Notes under the pieces: generated by a model
Database searches by the model: none
The model's input: only the letters and a program-made list of their open reading frames with translations
What the model was told of the DNA's origin: nothing
Made by a program: the position numbers and the translations under genes
Assembly: GCA_017937135.1 (NCBI GenBank)
Contig: JAGBEE010000011.1
Span: 20,664 to 84,663, forward strand
Length of the DNA: 64,000 nucleotides
Source: Clostridia bacterium
GTDB lineage: Bacteria > Bacillota > Clostridia > Oscillospirales > CAG-272
Reading direction: 5' to 3'
In this document: in pieces, positions 1-7,887 of the stretch
Numbering within the stretch: the first letter of the stretch is position 1
How the letters are laid out: every line of letters begins with the position of its first letter

Positions 1-560
1 GGAGAGTTAATAGTATCCAATGTCAGGAATATATAAAGGATATTCTTGATGCAAGCAACGATATGAAAAAAGCTCTTGAGCGCACCAGCGAGCTAAGAGC
101 TTTTGCTGAAAAAATAAAGGATAGTGAGCATTTATACTATATTGGCAGAGGAATAGACTATTCCTTGTGTATGGAGGCATCACTAAAGCTAAAGGAGATA
201 AGCTATATTCATAGTGAGGCTTACCCTGCCGGCGAATTGAAGCACGGAACTATCTCGCTTATTGAAAATAATACTCCGGTTTTTGCTATTTGCACTGACG
301 AAAGGCTGTACGATAAAACCAAGAGTAATATTAAGGAGGTTAAGGCACGAGGCGCTAACACATTTATTTTGTGCTTTTCGGGCGCGAGGGAGCCCCAAAA
401 ATCTGCCGAGCACGTTTTTGTGCTCAACGGAAGGAGCAAAATATCAAGGCTATTAAATGGCGTTCTCACCTGCCAAATTATTGCATACGAGACAGCAAGG
501 CTTCGTGGGTGCGAAATAGACCGTCCACGCAACCTTGCCAAAAGCGTAACGGTTGAATAA
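1..560 (+). CDS. glmS: Glucosamine-fructose-6-phosphate aminotransferase, C-terminal part (5' end outside window)
   Basis: GlmS makes glucosamine-6-phosphate from fructose-6-phosphate and glutamine, the first step toward UDP-GlcNAc for peptidoglycan. The reading frame is open from base 3, so this is the 3' part of a larger gene; the ATG at 63 is internal. The visible part is the second SIS (isomerase) domain: GRG, then the family signature EASLKLKEISYIHSEAYPAG, KHG, and the C-terminal tail RPRNLAKSVTVE with the conserved final residues that close the active site. A hairpin terminator follows the stop directly. The last 32 bases are duplicated at 2495-2526, beyond the Fic gene. Identification is secure from the tail and the SIS motifs. 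Confidence 0.95.
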   Translation, partial: RVNSIQCQEYIKDILDASNDMKKALERTSELRAFAEKIKDSEHLYYIGRGIDYSLCMEASLKLKEISYIHSEAYPAGELKHGTISLIENNTPVFAICTDERLYDKTKSNIKEVKARGANTFILCFSGAREPQKSAEHVFVLNGRSKISRLLNGVLTCQIIAYETARLRGCEIDRPRNLAKSVTVE

Positions 561-565
561 GAAAA

Positions 566-593
566 AAGAAGCTCTATTTAGAGCTTCTTTTTT
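566..593. terminator. glmS terminator (bidirectional)
   Basis: A 10-bp perfect inverted repeat (AAAGAAGCTC and GAGCTTCTTT) with a short loop and T-runs on both sides. It can end glmS on the plus strand and the converging lipoprotein gene on the minus strand. Confidence 0.85.
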
Positions 594-609
594 AAGGATT
601 GCAATTTAA

Positions 610-897
610 TTAAGGCTTGTAGCCTTGATTTATAATATCTTCTCTATCGCCTATAAAGCGAATTTTGTTTTCTTCGTTCATTAAATTAACTGTATAGCAT
701 TCTGGGTGATGGAATTTTTTTGTGTTTTTATTCAAAATATATGAGGGGATATCAAATAAAAAATCGTCTGTCTGTATCTGTGTTTGTGTCTGTATTTGTG
801 AGGATTCTTCATTTTTGCTTTCGCTCGAACTTTTTGCATTGCAGGATACAAATGACATTAAGATGACCAAGGCTAACAGCAAGGAAATTTTCTTCAT
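610..897 (-). CDS. Small lipoprotein with a truncated KFHxPxC-type domain
   Basis: The 95-aa product starts with a lipoprotein signal (KK, a hydrophobic stretch, then lipobox VSC with Cys19), so it should be anchored on the outer face of the membrane. A Ser/Gln/Thr-rich linker leads to a domain with NKNTKKFHHPEC, ENK and GYKP. Similar domains in other Firmicute proteins usually read KFHxPxC and end in GYxPCxxC, likely binding a metal. Here the frame stops straight after GYKP, so the final Cys pair is missing: a small natural variant or a truncated gene. RBS AGGTG lies 8 bases upstream. A structured leader RNA with its own terminator (921-1080) ends about 20 bases before the start codon. Function unknown. 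Confidence 0.7.
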   Translation of the reverse strand: MKKISLLLALVILMSFVSCNAKSSSESKNEESSQIQTQTQIQTDDFLFDIPSYILNKNTKKFHHPECYTVNLMNEENKIRFIGDREDIINQGYKP

Positions 898-920
898 CTA
901 AACACCTCATATTCTCAAAT

Positions 921-1080
921 AAAAAGTGCGCCCCAGAAGGAACGCACCGAAAAAGTACATCCCTCAAAGCTGCTACACTTCTTCACGACACCTAAAGGCA
1001 TTGGAAAAGAGAGATAATACCTTTTACCGATATTATCCATTTAGAGGTTTAAAATATTCGTGATTTGAAATGTAGCAACC
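921..1080 (-). promoter_or_regulatory. Structured leader RNA, copy 1 (riboswitch-like attenuator)
   Basis: On the minus strand this 160-base stretch can form a 10-bp closing stem (1067-1076 with 972-981). Inside are a stem ACCU/AGGU extended by AAA/UUU and a GATAATA hairpin that carries the core GGTAAAAGGTAT and TCTCTC. It ends in a terminator hairpin GTGCG/CGCAC (926-947) followed by five T. The lipoprotein start codon lies just downstream. A second copy (7888-8053) keeps the stems while changing the bases, including an A-U to G-C change in the closing stem. The class is not recognised. Confidence 0.65.
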
Positions 1081-1302
1081 TTATTTAACACATATTAAAT
1101 AAAATTTGTTATAATTTTTGATTTTTTTAAAAATGTGCGTGAAAAATCAAAAATGGACACAAGGTCTGTGTTGGATTTTTCTTAATGACCCCGCTCCCCA
1201 AAATTTGCGCGGAATAAACAATTGAAACCTTAAGCGAATAAAACATAAATTACACCAAAACGATTAAGATTCCCTTATTTTTGTAATAATATTAAGGAAA
1301 TA

Positions 1303-1353
1303 TTCCCTTGAAACATTGACAATTCCATCATAATGTGATATTATTTAAGGGAA
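1303..1353 (+). promoter_or_regulatory. Fic gene promoter flanked by an inverted repeat
   Basis: TTGACA at 1316-1321, a 17-bp spacer and TATTAT at 1339-1344 form a good sigma-A promoter. It sits between TTCCCTT (1303-1309) and its inverse AAGGGAA (1347-1353); another TTCCCTT lies at about 1271. The symmetry suggests an operator, perhaps bound by the winged-helix end of the Fic protein. About 230 bases between this and the leader RNA (1081-1302) are AT-rich with no recognisable gene. Confidence 0.6.
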
Positions 1354-1372
1354 AGAAAGCGAGGTTAAGGCT

Positions 1373-2419
1373 ATGAGAACATTTAACTACTCCAAAATTA
1401 ATGAACAAAAATGGGATTCCGAGTTGCTTGGCTTGATAGCGGCTATATATAAAGAAGCCGGAAAGCAAGAGATGTATCTCAAAAGGCGTCCCGAAGAGCT
1501 TGAAAAGCTCGTAGAAATTGCAAAGGTGCAAAGTACGGAGAGCTCCAATGCCATCGAAGGTATCGTTACCACGAACACGAGAATTAGGCAGATCGTAGAG
1601 GATAAGACTACACCTAAGAATAGAGATGAGCAAGAAATTGCAGGCTACCGTGATGTGTTAAATATTATACACGAGAGCTTTGATGCTATTCCAATTACGC
1701 CCAACTATATTCTGCAGCTCCATAAAATATTGTATAGCCATATGAACAACCCGCACGCAGGCAGAATAAAGACGGTGCAGAATTATATCAGCGCAACCTA
1801 TCCTGACGGCAGTACGAGAACGCTGTTCACTCCGCTTGATCCGTTTGAAACGCCGAACGCACTCGAAAGCATATGTAACGAGTTTAATCGAGTAATCGGT
1901 AACAATGAATTAGAGCCGCTTATAGCGATTTCGATATTCATTCACGATTTTCTATGCATTCACCCGTTCAATGATGGAAATGGTAGAATGAGCCGATTGC
2001 TCACAACTCTGCTCCTTTACAGAAGTGGCTTCTACGTTGGAAAATATATATCGCTCGAAGCGAAGATTGCTAAGAACAAGGATTTGTACTACGATGCACT
2101 TGGCGATGCACAAAACGGATGGCACGAAGGAAATGCGGATGCGGTTCCGTTTATCAAATATCTACTTGGCACGATACTTGCAGCCTACAAGGATTTTGAA
2201 GATAGATTTGCACTTGTAGAGATAAAGCTGCCGGCACTTGAAACTGTTAGCCGTGCAACGATGAATAAAATCGGCAGATTTTCAAAACAGGATATCAGAG
2301 AGCTGTGTCCTTCGCTGAGCATAAGTTCTATTGAAGGTGCACTTCGAAGGTTGGTTGCCGAAGGTGAGATAAAGCGCGAAGGAAATGGAAAAAATATCCG
2401 TTACTTTAGACTTAAATAA
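1373..2419 (+). CDS. Fic-domain protein (AMP transferase) with N-terminal inhibitory motif and C-terminal winged helix
   Basis: Fic enzymes usually transfer AMP from ATP to a hydroxyl group of a target protein. The complete core motif HPFNDGNGRMSR is at residues 197-208, with catalytic His197, so the enzyme should be active. The autoinhibitory motif S/TxxxE(G/N) is present as SNAIEG at residues 58-63, which places it among Fic proteins with the inhibitory helix inside their own N-terminus. The last ~60 residues (FSKQDIRELCPSLSISSIEG, then RREG-like wing residues and IRYFRL) look like a winged-helix DNA-binding domain. The RBS is AGGTTAAGG. The gene stands alone between the glmS end and a 32-bp copy of that end, so it may have arrived with an integrated segment. 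The target is unknown. Confidence 0.9.
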   Translation: MRTFNYSKINEQKWDSELLGLIAAIYKEAGKQEMYLKRRPEELEKLVEIAKVQSTESSNAIEGIVTTNTRIRQIVEDKTTPKNRDEQEIAGYRDVLNIIHESFDAIPITPNYILQLHKILYSHMNNPHAGRIKTVQNYISATYPDGSTRTLFTPLDPFETPNALESICNEFNRVIGNNELEPLIAISIFIHDFLCIHPFNDGNGRMSRLLTTLLLYRSGFYVGKYISLEAKIAKNKDLYYDALGDAQNGWHEGNADAVPFIKYLLGTILAAYKDFEDRFALVEIKLPALETVSRATMNKIGRFSKQDIRELCPSLSISSIEGALRRLVAEGEIKREGNGKNIRYFRLK

Positions 2420-2494
2420 CAATGTGAAAAATTAAACGATTTCAAAAACGCATAATAATTAAATAATTTATGTTGCTATAAATTGCCAAGCTAT

Positions 2495-2526
2495 GCAACC
2501 TTGACAAAAGCGTAACGGTTGAATAA
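2495..2526 (+). repeat. Copy of the glmS 3' end (att-like direct repeat)
   Basis: These 32 bases match the last 32 bases of glmS (529-560) at 31 positions, including the stop codon, and are in the same orientation. The match ends abruptly upstream. It sits 75 bases after the Fic stop and just before a terminator, as expected for the far end of a segment inserted at the glmS 3' end. Confidence 0.8.
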
Positions 2527-2530
2527 TAAA

Positions 2531-2565
2531 AAAACAGAATTTCGTTTTACCGAAATTCTGTTTTT
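2531..2565. terminator. Terminator after the glmS-end copy
   Basis: AAAAACAGAATTTCG pairs with CGAAATTCTGTTTTT around a TTTTAC loop. It has a T-run on the plus strand and would end Fic transcription. Confidence 0.8.
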
Positions 2566-2577
2566 ATGTATTGGAAA

Positions 2578-2667
2578 TTATTTATTTTCTTCCTTGTCTA
2601 CCTCAGTTAACTTATCTTTTTTAAATATGATTGGGTTAACTATGCAAACAATGATGAGGTAAATTAC
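2578..2667 (-). pseudogene. Possible 3' remnant of a membrane transporter
   Basis: An open minus-strand frame reads a hydrophobic stretch (YLIIVCIVNPIIF) followed by a charged tail (KKDKLTEVDKEENK) and a stop, like the last helix and tail of a sugar transporter. A stop codon lies just upstream, so no full gene remains. The neighbour on the same strand is a glycoside hydrolase, which fits a lost transporter. The call rests on composition only. Confidence 0.3.
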
Positions 2668-2742
2668 TTAAAAATTGAATAATTTGGGCAGGCGAGGAGC
2701 AAATCAAATAAAAAATGCCTTCATTTGTGCGATAGTAAAAAA

Positions 2743-3762
2743 TCAAAGAAAATCTGACAAGCGCCAATTTTTTGTGTAGTGCAAGGAAATAGTGTTGTCG
2801 TCATTAAACCTTATGGGCAACCAAACGTAAGAGCTTTTTTCAAAGCAAGCGGTGTTGTGTCGCTCAAGCATCATTATTTGAAGCTCTGTTTCTTCGACAC
2901 AAAATACGTTGGTGCCTTGCGTATTGAACGTTGTGTTGGTATAATCATCGACACAGGGGTCGCCTATGTCCTCCCAGTCTTCAAGCAAGGACTTGGTTCT
3001 AAACGCCTTGGCCTGATTTGTTTCCCAGCCTGTAAGGCCTGAGGTTATTATGTAATAATATCCGTTTTTGTAGGCTATCGCAGGCGCTTCTCGCCAAGGG
3101 GCTGTGTCTATTCTTTTGTATGTATTTGTAAATGATAAATAGTCATCGCTTAGCTTTACTACATATAAGCATCTGTCCCCCTGCAAGCCACCAGTCTTGT
3201 CACCAAGCTTGGGGTCGGGGGTGTGTCTGTCGTATATTACATATGCGTCATTATTAATGTCCTTATAAACCGTCATATCACGAACCCAGCCATAATTATC
3301 AATGGGGCGCGAAAAACCGAGCCACTTGTATTTCCCGTTGATGGTATCGCATACTGCTACACCCAAATCGGCCTCACCTACACCATTTCCGTGATTAGCG
3401 GGATATTTTACATAGTGACACCACAAAACAAATTTTTTTGTTTTGTCGTTATATATTATTTTAGGTCTTTCAAAGCGAAGTGGAGCAAAAAGCTCACTTT
3501 CTGGGTCGTTTGTAACCTCTAAAATAACACCCTCGTATTTCCAGTTAAGTAAGTCCTTAGACTTATACATAACAACGCCCACAGTTGTCATTTGTCCACC
3601 ATAAGGGCCACAATTTACAGGTAGTGGGCGAAGTGCCATACCATACCAATGATACGTCCCCTCCACATATATTATGCCACCGTCACTTGCGTTTATAATA
3701 TTTCCGTCGGTGTCGTGCCACTCAATAAATTCATTTATTTCTCCGTGACAAAAAGCTTTCAT
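2743..3762 (-). CDS. Glycoside hydrolase, GH43-like five-bladed beta-propeller
   Basis: The 339-aa product has the repeated blade pattern of GH43-type enzymes: GGIIYVEGTYHWYG near residues 28-41, RPKIIYNDKTKKFVLW near 99-114, VRDMTVYKD near 168, and APAIAYKNGYYYIITSG near 231-247. The GTYHWYG opening resembles the subgroup that includes exo-beta-1,3-galactanases. No signal peptide is present, so it should act in the cytoplasm on short oligosaccharides. RBS AGAGGG precedes the start. The xylosidase and alpha-galactosidase genes nearby point to use of plant polysaccharides. The exact substrate cannot be read from the sequence. Confidence 0.75.
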   Translation of the reverse strand: MKAFCHGEINEFIEWHDTDGNIINASDGGIIYVEGTYHWYGMALRPLPVNCGPYGGQMTTVGVVMYKSKDLLNWKYEGVILEVTNDPESELFAPLRFERPKIIYNDKTKKFVLWCHYVKYPANHGNGVGEADLGVAVCDTINGKYKWLGFSRPIDNYGWVRDMTVYKDINNDAYVIYDRHTPDPKLGDKTGGLQGDRCLYVVKLSDDYLSFTNTYKRIDTAPWREAPAIAYKNGYYYIITSGLTGWETNQAKAFRTKSLLEDWEDIGDPCVDDYTNTTFNTQGTNVFCVEETELQIMMLERHNTACFEKSSYVWLPIRFNDDNTISLHYTKNWRLSDFL

Positions 3763-3862
3763 TCCTTGCCCTCTCTATAAATTATTATCTATCTTAATTT
3801 TACATCATAAAAGCATTAAAAGCAATAGCCTTTGAATATTTAAGTCAAGCTTGAGGGCAACC

Positions 3863-3890
3863 AAAAAAGGAGCAGGGAAATTCCCTGCTC
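3863..3890 (-). terminator. Terminator of the GNAT gene
   Basis: GAGCAGGGAA pairs with TTCCCTGCTC on the minus strand and is followed by six T. It lies about 20 bases past the acetyltransferase stop codon. Confidence 0.85.
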
Positions 3891-3909
3891 TTTATTGGAA
3901 TTACAAGCT

Positions 3910-4389
3910 TTATAGGTCGATTATGTATCTTACATCGCACGCAAAATGCTCCGTTATGGTTATTTGATCGTATGTACGGACAAAACCGTGCTTTTCATAG
4001 AATTTTTGGGCGCGTGTCATATTTTCAAGGGTTTCAAGATAGCACCTTTTGTAATACTTCCTTGCATAGTCGAGCGCTATTTCAAGCAGTCTATTTGCAA
4101 GCCCTGTGCCTCTTATCTCTGGCAAGCAGTACATTTTTTGAAGCTCGCAAACCGTATCAGTTCCCGAAAGGGCGCCAATACCAACTCCCCCAAGTATTCT
4201 TTTGTCCTCGCCTTCGATTACCCAATACCTGTTCCCCTCGCTATTATATATCTTGGAAAACCTGCAAAGGTCGGGGTCTGCCCAGGCAGTGCCCTCGTGA
4301 TTTGCGCCGAACTCAATTAACGTGGTGCGTATTAGGCTCTCCACTGCCTTGTCATCTCTTGGCTCGATTTCTCTTATGGTGTATTTCAT
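3910..4389 (-). CDS. GNAT-family N-acetyltransferase
   Basis: This 159-aa protein would transfer an acetyl group from acetyl-CoA to an amine. It shows the GNAT fold in order: an N-terminal IREIEPRDDKAVESLIR strand-helix, a central strand ending GGVGIGAL, the acetyl-CoA loop as LPEIRGTGLANRLLE at about residues 92-106 (the R/QxxGxG/A signature), and the late motif YLETLENMTRAQKFYEKHGF. The substrate is unknown. The gene is monocistronic with its own terminator. Confidence 0.85.
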   Translation of the reverse strand: MKYTIREIEPRDDKAVESLIRTTLIEFGANHEGTAWADPDLCRFSKIYNSEGNRYWVIEGEDKRILGGVGIGALSGTDTVCELQKMYCLPEIRGTGLANRLLEIALDYARKYYKRCYLETLENMTRAQKFYEKHGFVRTYDQITITEHFACDVRYIIDL

Positions 4390-4478
4390 AATTTAAAATA
4401 GACATTCTCCATGATTAAAATTATTTTTCAACAACGCTTGTTGCCTTGCAAGCCTTTAAAGAATAGCACAATTTTGCT

Positions 4479-5225
4479 TTATATATCAAGCCTTATAAAA
4501 AGTCCGTAGTGGTCGGAGGGGTATTTGCCATCTATGGTTTCGTCAATTAGCCTTAGGCTTATTGGCTTTATTTCCTCGTTTATAAAGCAATAATCAATAT
4601 GCTCATTATCAACCGTTCCATAGCCGTGATAGGTTGTTCTTCTGTCCCTTGCTGTAGCCTCATTGACATCGGCAAAGTGCTTTACCATCTCATTATAGCC
4701 AAGGCTTGTTGGGCGCATATTAAAATCGCCTGTTATAAATATTGGGTATTTGGAGATTTTTTTACTGTACTCATAAATGAGCCTTGAGCTATCTATCTGC
4801 CCCTTGTCACCAAAGCCATAGTGCGTGTTCATATGGGTAAATACCTTGCCACTCTCAATGTGTCTTAATGTGACATACTGGCACATACGATAGCAATTAT
4901 ATAGTGTATCCCAACCACGTGACTCCACCTCCGGTGTGTCCGAAAGCCAAAAATATCCCTTGTCAAGACACTCAAATTTATCCTTTTTCCAAAGAATAGG
5001 AGCGCCTTCAAGCTCGCTTGTGGAGCGATATTTATTATACATTTCGTACTCGGGGTAAAATTTTGCAATTTCGTTCTCCCAAGGCACAGTAAATTCCTGA
5101 AAGCCGATTATATCAGCATCATATTTGCGTGTTACCTCTAATAAACGAGGCGCACGCTCTTTAATTGAGTTGCCATCCTTGTCGTCACAGCATCTTATGT
5201 TAAAGCTAATAATCTTTAGTTCCAT
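4479..5225 (-). CDS. Endonuclease/exonuclease/phosphatase family hydrolase
   Basis: This 248-aa protein has the metal-dependent phosphodiester/phosphatase fold of the EEP family. The catalytic motifs are in order: SFNIRC (residues 6-11), GFQEF (metal-binding Glu, about 41-45), NTHYG (about 133-137), TGDFNMRP (about 166-173) and the final SDHYGL (about 236-241). Members include DNase I-like nucleases, sphingomyelinases and inositol phosphatases. The short length and lack of a signal peptide suggest a cytoplasmic enzyme, but the substrate cannot be told. It is followed after 21 bases by no gene on its own strand; the TRIC homologue 5247-5927 lies just upstream and may be cotranscribed. Confidence 0.85.
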   Translation of the reverse strand: MELKIISFNIRCCDDKDGNSIKERAPRLLEVTRKYDADIIGFQEFTVPWENEIAKFYPEYEMYNKYRSTSELEGAPILWKKDKFECLDKGYFWLSDTPEVESRGWDTLYNCYRMCQYVTLRHIESGKVFTHMNTHYGFGDKGQIDSSRLIYEYSKKISKYPIFITGDFNMRPTSLGYNEMVKHFADVNEATARDRRTTYHGYGTVDNEHIDYCFINEEIKPISLRLIDETIDGKYPSDHYGLFIRLDI

Positions 5226-5246
5226 AGTTAACCATCCCTATATGTA

Positions 5247-5927
5247 TTAGTTATTTTGAGTCTCGTTTTCCCCTTGCTCCTTGTTCTCTGCCCTTGGAAT
5301 TGGTAAATTCCACTTGAACTTGAATGCGAGCATTCTTATTGAAATTATGATTACGCAAGCTATAATTACAGACAAAATCTCAGGAATTTTATCGTAGGTT
5401 AACGCAAAGAAGGCTGATGCGATAATTACAGGAATTAGATAAATGTGCTTTTTGAATACCGACGGAATTTCTGCCGAGCAAATATCACGCAAAATTCCAC
5501 CACCAACGCCTGTTATACAGCCTGCAAAAACAAGAATTACGAAGCCTGTTTTTCCATATTCAATTGCAATCTCAAGACCACTTACCGTAAAGGAAGCAAG
5601 ACCTAACGAGTCGGTAAATTCAATTAAAAAGCTATGCTGATGTCTGTCGGCAAAGCGAGCAATTTTCTTAAAAAAGCCAAAGTGATAGCAAACAAGACAA
5701 ACACCTATTGATACAAGCGCAAGATAATGTGCATCGCGACTAACCAAAATCTGTGGTGGAAGCTGCCCTAACACTATGTCTCTTATTGCTCCTCCACCGA
5801 AGCAGGTAAGAAGGGAGAAAACAAGTGCGCCTATTATATCTGCGCGCTTGTGAATTGCATAAATAGTTGCCGATATAGTAAAGGAAACTGCACCAACATA
5901 TTGAATTATTGTTAAAAAGATATCCAC
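5247..5927 (-). CDS. TRIC channel / UPF0126-family membrane protein
   Basis: The 226-aa protein has about seven membrane helices made from two related halves. Each half carries a glycine motif followed by an Arg-Asp pair: FGGGAIRDIVLG (about residues 43-54) and GVGGGILRDIC (about 139-149). This tandem GGGxxRD pattern is diagnostic of the bacterial homologues of TRIC trimeric cation channels (YadS/YicG type). The protein should sit in the cytoplasmic membrane. It is 21 bases upstream of the EEP hydrolase on the same strand, so the two may form an operon, although no shared pathway is evident. Confidence 0.9.
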   Translation of the reverse strand: MDIFLTIIQYVGAVSFTISATIYAIHKRADIIGALVFSLLTCFGGGAIRDIVLGQLPPQILVSRDAHYLALVSIGVCLVCYHFGFFKKIARFADRHQHSFLIEFTDSLGLASFTVSGLEIAIEYGKTGFVILVFAGCITGVGGGILRDICSAEIPSVFKKHIYLIPVIIASAFFALTYDKIPEILSVIIACVIIISIRMLAFKFKWNLPIPRAENKEQGENETQNN

Positions 5928-5969
5928 AAACAGTGCCCTCTCTTTAAATGTTTTATATTTCCGCTTGTA

Positions 5970-7469
5970 TTAAAGCTCCTTCACCGTAACGCTTTTTACA
6001 GCGATGTTGCCCTGCTCCGAAAATACGCCTAAGAATGTTCCTGTAAAGGACCTACCGTTTACCTCTGTGGCAAGCAGTGAGGTTGCGCCTCGTCCTAACT
6101 CGACAAATTCCTTGTCTTTCTCGTAGAAGAAGGTGTACCATTCGTCGTTAGCTACGACCTTGAATCGTATAGAGCCATTATAGTCAACCTTATGGGCTGC
6201 AACAATAACATTAATGTCTGCTACCTGCTTAAGTAGACATACTGCGTAGCCGTCTTGCTCCTTGGTTATAAAGATATCGTAGTGATATTCGTTATTATAA
6301 AAGGCGCTAAGACCTGAGCGTTGGCTACACTGTATCTCGCCCTCTAACTGTATGGTAGCCTCAATATCAAATTCCTCTTGGCGCAGTGCTATCATTGTAG
6401 GATGTCCAAGAGGTGTGGAAAGGTCGTCTTTGCCACCCTTTAAAATGATGCGTCCTTTTTCCAAAAGATAATTTTCTCTTCTTGGATTACGAACAAAGCT
6501 CCACTTTAGATTTAGCGTATCCTTATCAAAGCTATCGCTAAAATCGTGGCTAAGAGGCTGTGGAACAGGTCCGGGAAGAGGTCCTTCCATATAGAAATCA
6601 ATGGTGCCATTGTTTCCTACAATAGGCCAACCGTCCTCGTTCCAAATAACAGGAGCTAAAAAGCTTTCTCTGCCTATATGATGAAGCTGCATATTTTTAA
6701 TAGGTCTAATCGCAAGGCATACAAGCCACCAATTTCCGTTTTGGTCTTCTACTATATCTGCGTGTCCCGTCGCTTGAATAGGTCCGGGCGTGTCACGGTG
6801 AGAAAGTATTGGATTATGAGGACATTTTTCGTAAGGTCCGTAAATGTTTTTTGAGCGTTGCATGGTTTCCATATGACCGTATTCAGTGCCACCCTCTGCA
6901 AGCATCAAATAATAGTAGCCGTTTTGCTTGTATATATGAGGAGCTTCCGGATATCTACCACCACAACCGTATGAAATAAGCTTTGTTGGTGTGTGCTTTT
7001 TACCTGTAAACGGGTCGAGCTGACAAAGAAAGATAGCTACTCTTTCGTTTTCATCTAAGCCGTTTGATACAAAGTAGCACTCTCCGTCGTCATCCCAAAA
7101 TAGCGAGGGGTCAATTCCACCTTGGTCAACATAGGCAGGCTCGCTCCATTTTCCGTAAATATCCTTAGTATGTACAATGAAATTTCCACCAGTTGAAACA
7201 TTAGTGGTAGTCATAAAAAAGACACCATCATGGTATCTAATGGTAGGTGCATAAATGCCACCCGATGCGGCTGCATCCTCCAAGGGAAGCTGAGAATCCG
7301 TAGTCAGACAATAGTTAATTAGCTCCCAGTTTACAAGATTCTTACTATGATAAATAGGAACTCCTGGGAAAAATTCAAACGTAGAGGTGACAAGATAAAA
7401 GTCCTCCCCTACACGACATATGCTTGGGTCGGGATTAAACCCCGGAATAATCGGATTTTTGTATTTCAT
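5970..7469 (-). CDS. GH43 beta-xylosidase with C-terminal beta-sandwich domain
   Basis: The protein releases xylose (or arabinose) from xylo-oligosaccharides. The N-terminal propeller opens with NPIIPGFNPDPSICRVGEDF, where the Asp is the predicted general base. SSxF-like blade motifs (GGIDPSLFWDDDG) and PEAPHIYKQNGYYYLMLAEG follow, the latter with the acid Glu region. The last ~190 residues form the C2/concanavalin-like domain typical of intracellular GH43 xylosidases. There is no signal peptide, so imported oligosaccharides are the likely substrate. An ATG at 7469 is preferred because AAGGTGG lies 8 bases before it; the GTG 12 bases upstream overlaps that RBS. The 499-aa length is normal for the family. 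Its promoter is at 7492-7520. Confidence 0.9.
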   Translation of the reverse strand: MKYKNPIIPGFNPDPSICRVGEDFYLVTSTFEFFPGVPIYHSKNLVNWELINYCLTTDSQLPLEDAAASGGIYAPTIRYHDGVFFMTTTNVSTGGNFIVHTKDIYGKWSEPAYVDQGGIDPSLFWDDDGECYFVSNGLDENERVAIFLCQLDPFTGKKHTPTKLISYGCGGRYPEAPHIYKQNGYYYLMLAEGGTEYGHMETMQRSKNIYGPYEKCPHNPILSHRDTPGPIQATGHADIVEDQNGNWWLVCLAIRPIKNMQLHHIGRESFLAPVIWNEDGWPIVGNNGTIDFYMEGPLPGPVPQPLSHDFSDSFDKDTLNLKWSFVRNPRRENYLLEKGRIILKGGKDDLSTPLGHPTMIALRQEEFDIEATIQLEGEIQCSQRSGLSAFYNNEYHYDIFITKEQDGYAVCLLKQVADINVIVAAHKVDYNGSIRFKVVANDEWYTFFYEKDKEFVELGRGATSLLATEVNGRSFTGTFLGVFSEQGNIAVKSVTVKEL

Positions 7470-7491
7470 ATTCAACACCACCTTTTGTTAT

Positions 7492-7520
7492 ATTGTATCA
7501 CATAACAAAGCCCTTTTCAA
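7492..7520 (-). promoter_or_regulatory. Promoter of the GH43 xylosidase gene
   Basis: On the minus strand: TTGAAA (7515-7520), 17 bases, TACAAT (7492-7497). The spacer ends TTATGTGA, as in the promoter at 8726-8754, so the two share ancestry with the adjacent TTCCAT element. Confidence 0.8.
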
Positions 7521-7532
7521 TATGAACAAACA

Positions 7533-7622
7533 TTTCCCATAACCACAAATTCCATATTTGGAGCTTTTTCCAAAATCAACACACGCAAAATTCCATAATA
7601 ATTCCATGTTTTTATGGAAAAA
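7533..7622. repeat. TTCCAT element, copy A
   Basis: A 90-bp element that begins TTTCCCATAA and ends in the inverse TTATGGAAAA. Inside are several direct TTCCAT words and a TTCCAT-GTTTTT-ATGGAA hairpin at the right end. It lies between the terminator of the 59-aa gene and the xylosidase promoter. It is one of six full-length copies plus shorter derivatives, all in the same orientation. Confidence 0.8.
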
Positions 7623-7650
7623 GTGTGAAAAAAGTTGTCATCATGCTTTA

Positions 7651-7681
7651 ACAGAAAAGCCCTGCAATAAAAACAGGACCT
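7651..7681 (-). terminator. Terminator of the small Cys-rich gene
   Basis: On the minus strand GGTCCTG pairs with CAGGGCT (two G-U pairs), followed by TTTTCTGTT. It lies 10 bases past the stop. Confidence 0.6.
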
Positions 7682-7690
7682 TCTATTTAT

Positions 7691-7870
7691 TTAGATTAAC
7701 TTTGTTTTTTTGTTATTTCCTAAACATAAAATTAAGTAATCGCACTCGTCACAGCAACACTCAATAAGGTTTTCTTCTTCGTCTAAGTGCTCACCATTTC
7801 CCAAGCAAGCTGACAGATTGCCAGGCGTTAATTCCACAGCAGTAACATCAATAATCTTTTCATTTTCCAT
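7691..7870 (-). CDS. Small Cys-rich hypothetical protein (59 aa)
   Basis: The product starts MENEKIIDVTAVELTPGN and has a short conserved-looking core LSACLGNGEH, then a cysteine cluster IECCCDECDYLILC. Six Cys in about 35 residues suggest metal binding. I recall similar short proteins in Clostridia but know no function. The ATG at 7870 is chosen because GAGAGG lies just before it; a longer frame would need a TTG at 7885. A structured leader RNA with its own terminator (7888-8053) ends 18 bases before the start, so expression is probably controlled by attenuation. Confidence 0.7.
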   Translation of the reverse strand: MENEKIIDVTAVELTPGNLSACLGNGEHLDEEENLIECCCDECDYLILCLGNNKKTKLI

Positions 7871-7887
7871 AATAAAACCTCTCAAAA

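Noticed and set aside
560-2526. Tn7 insertion at glmS
   Set aside because: No tns genes and no Tn7 end repeats; Tn7 does not duplicate the glmS end itself.
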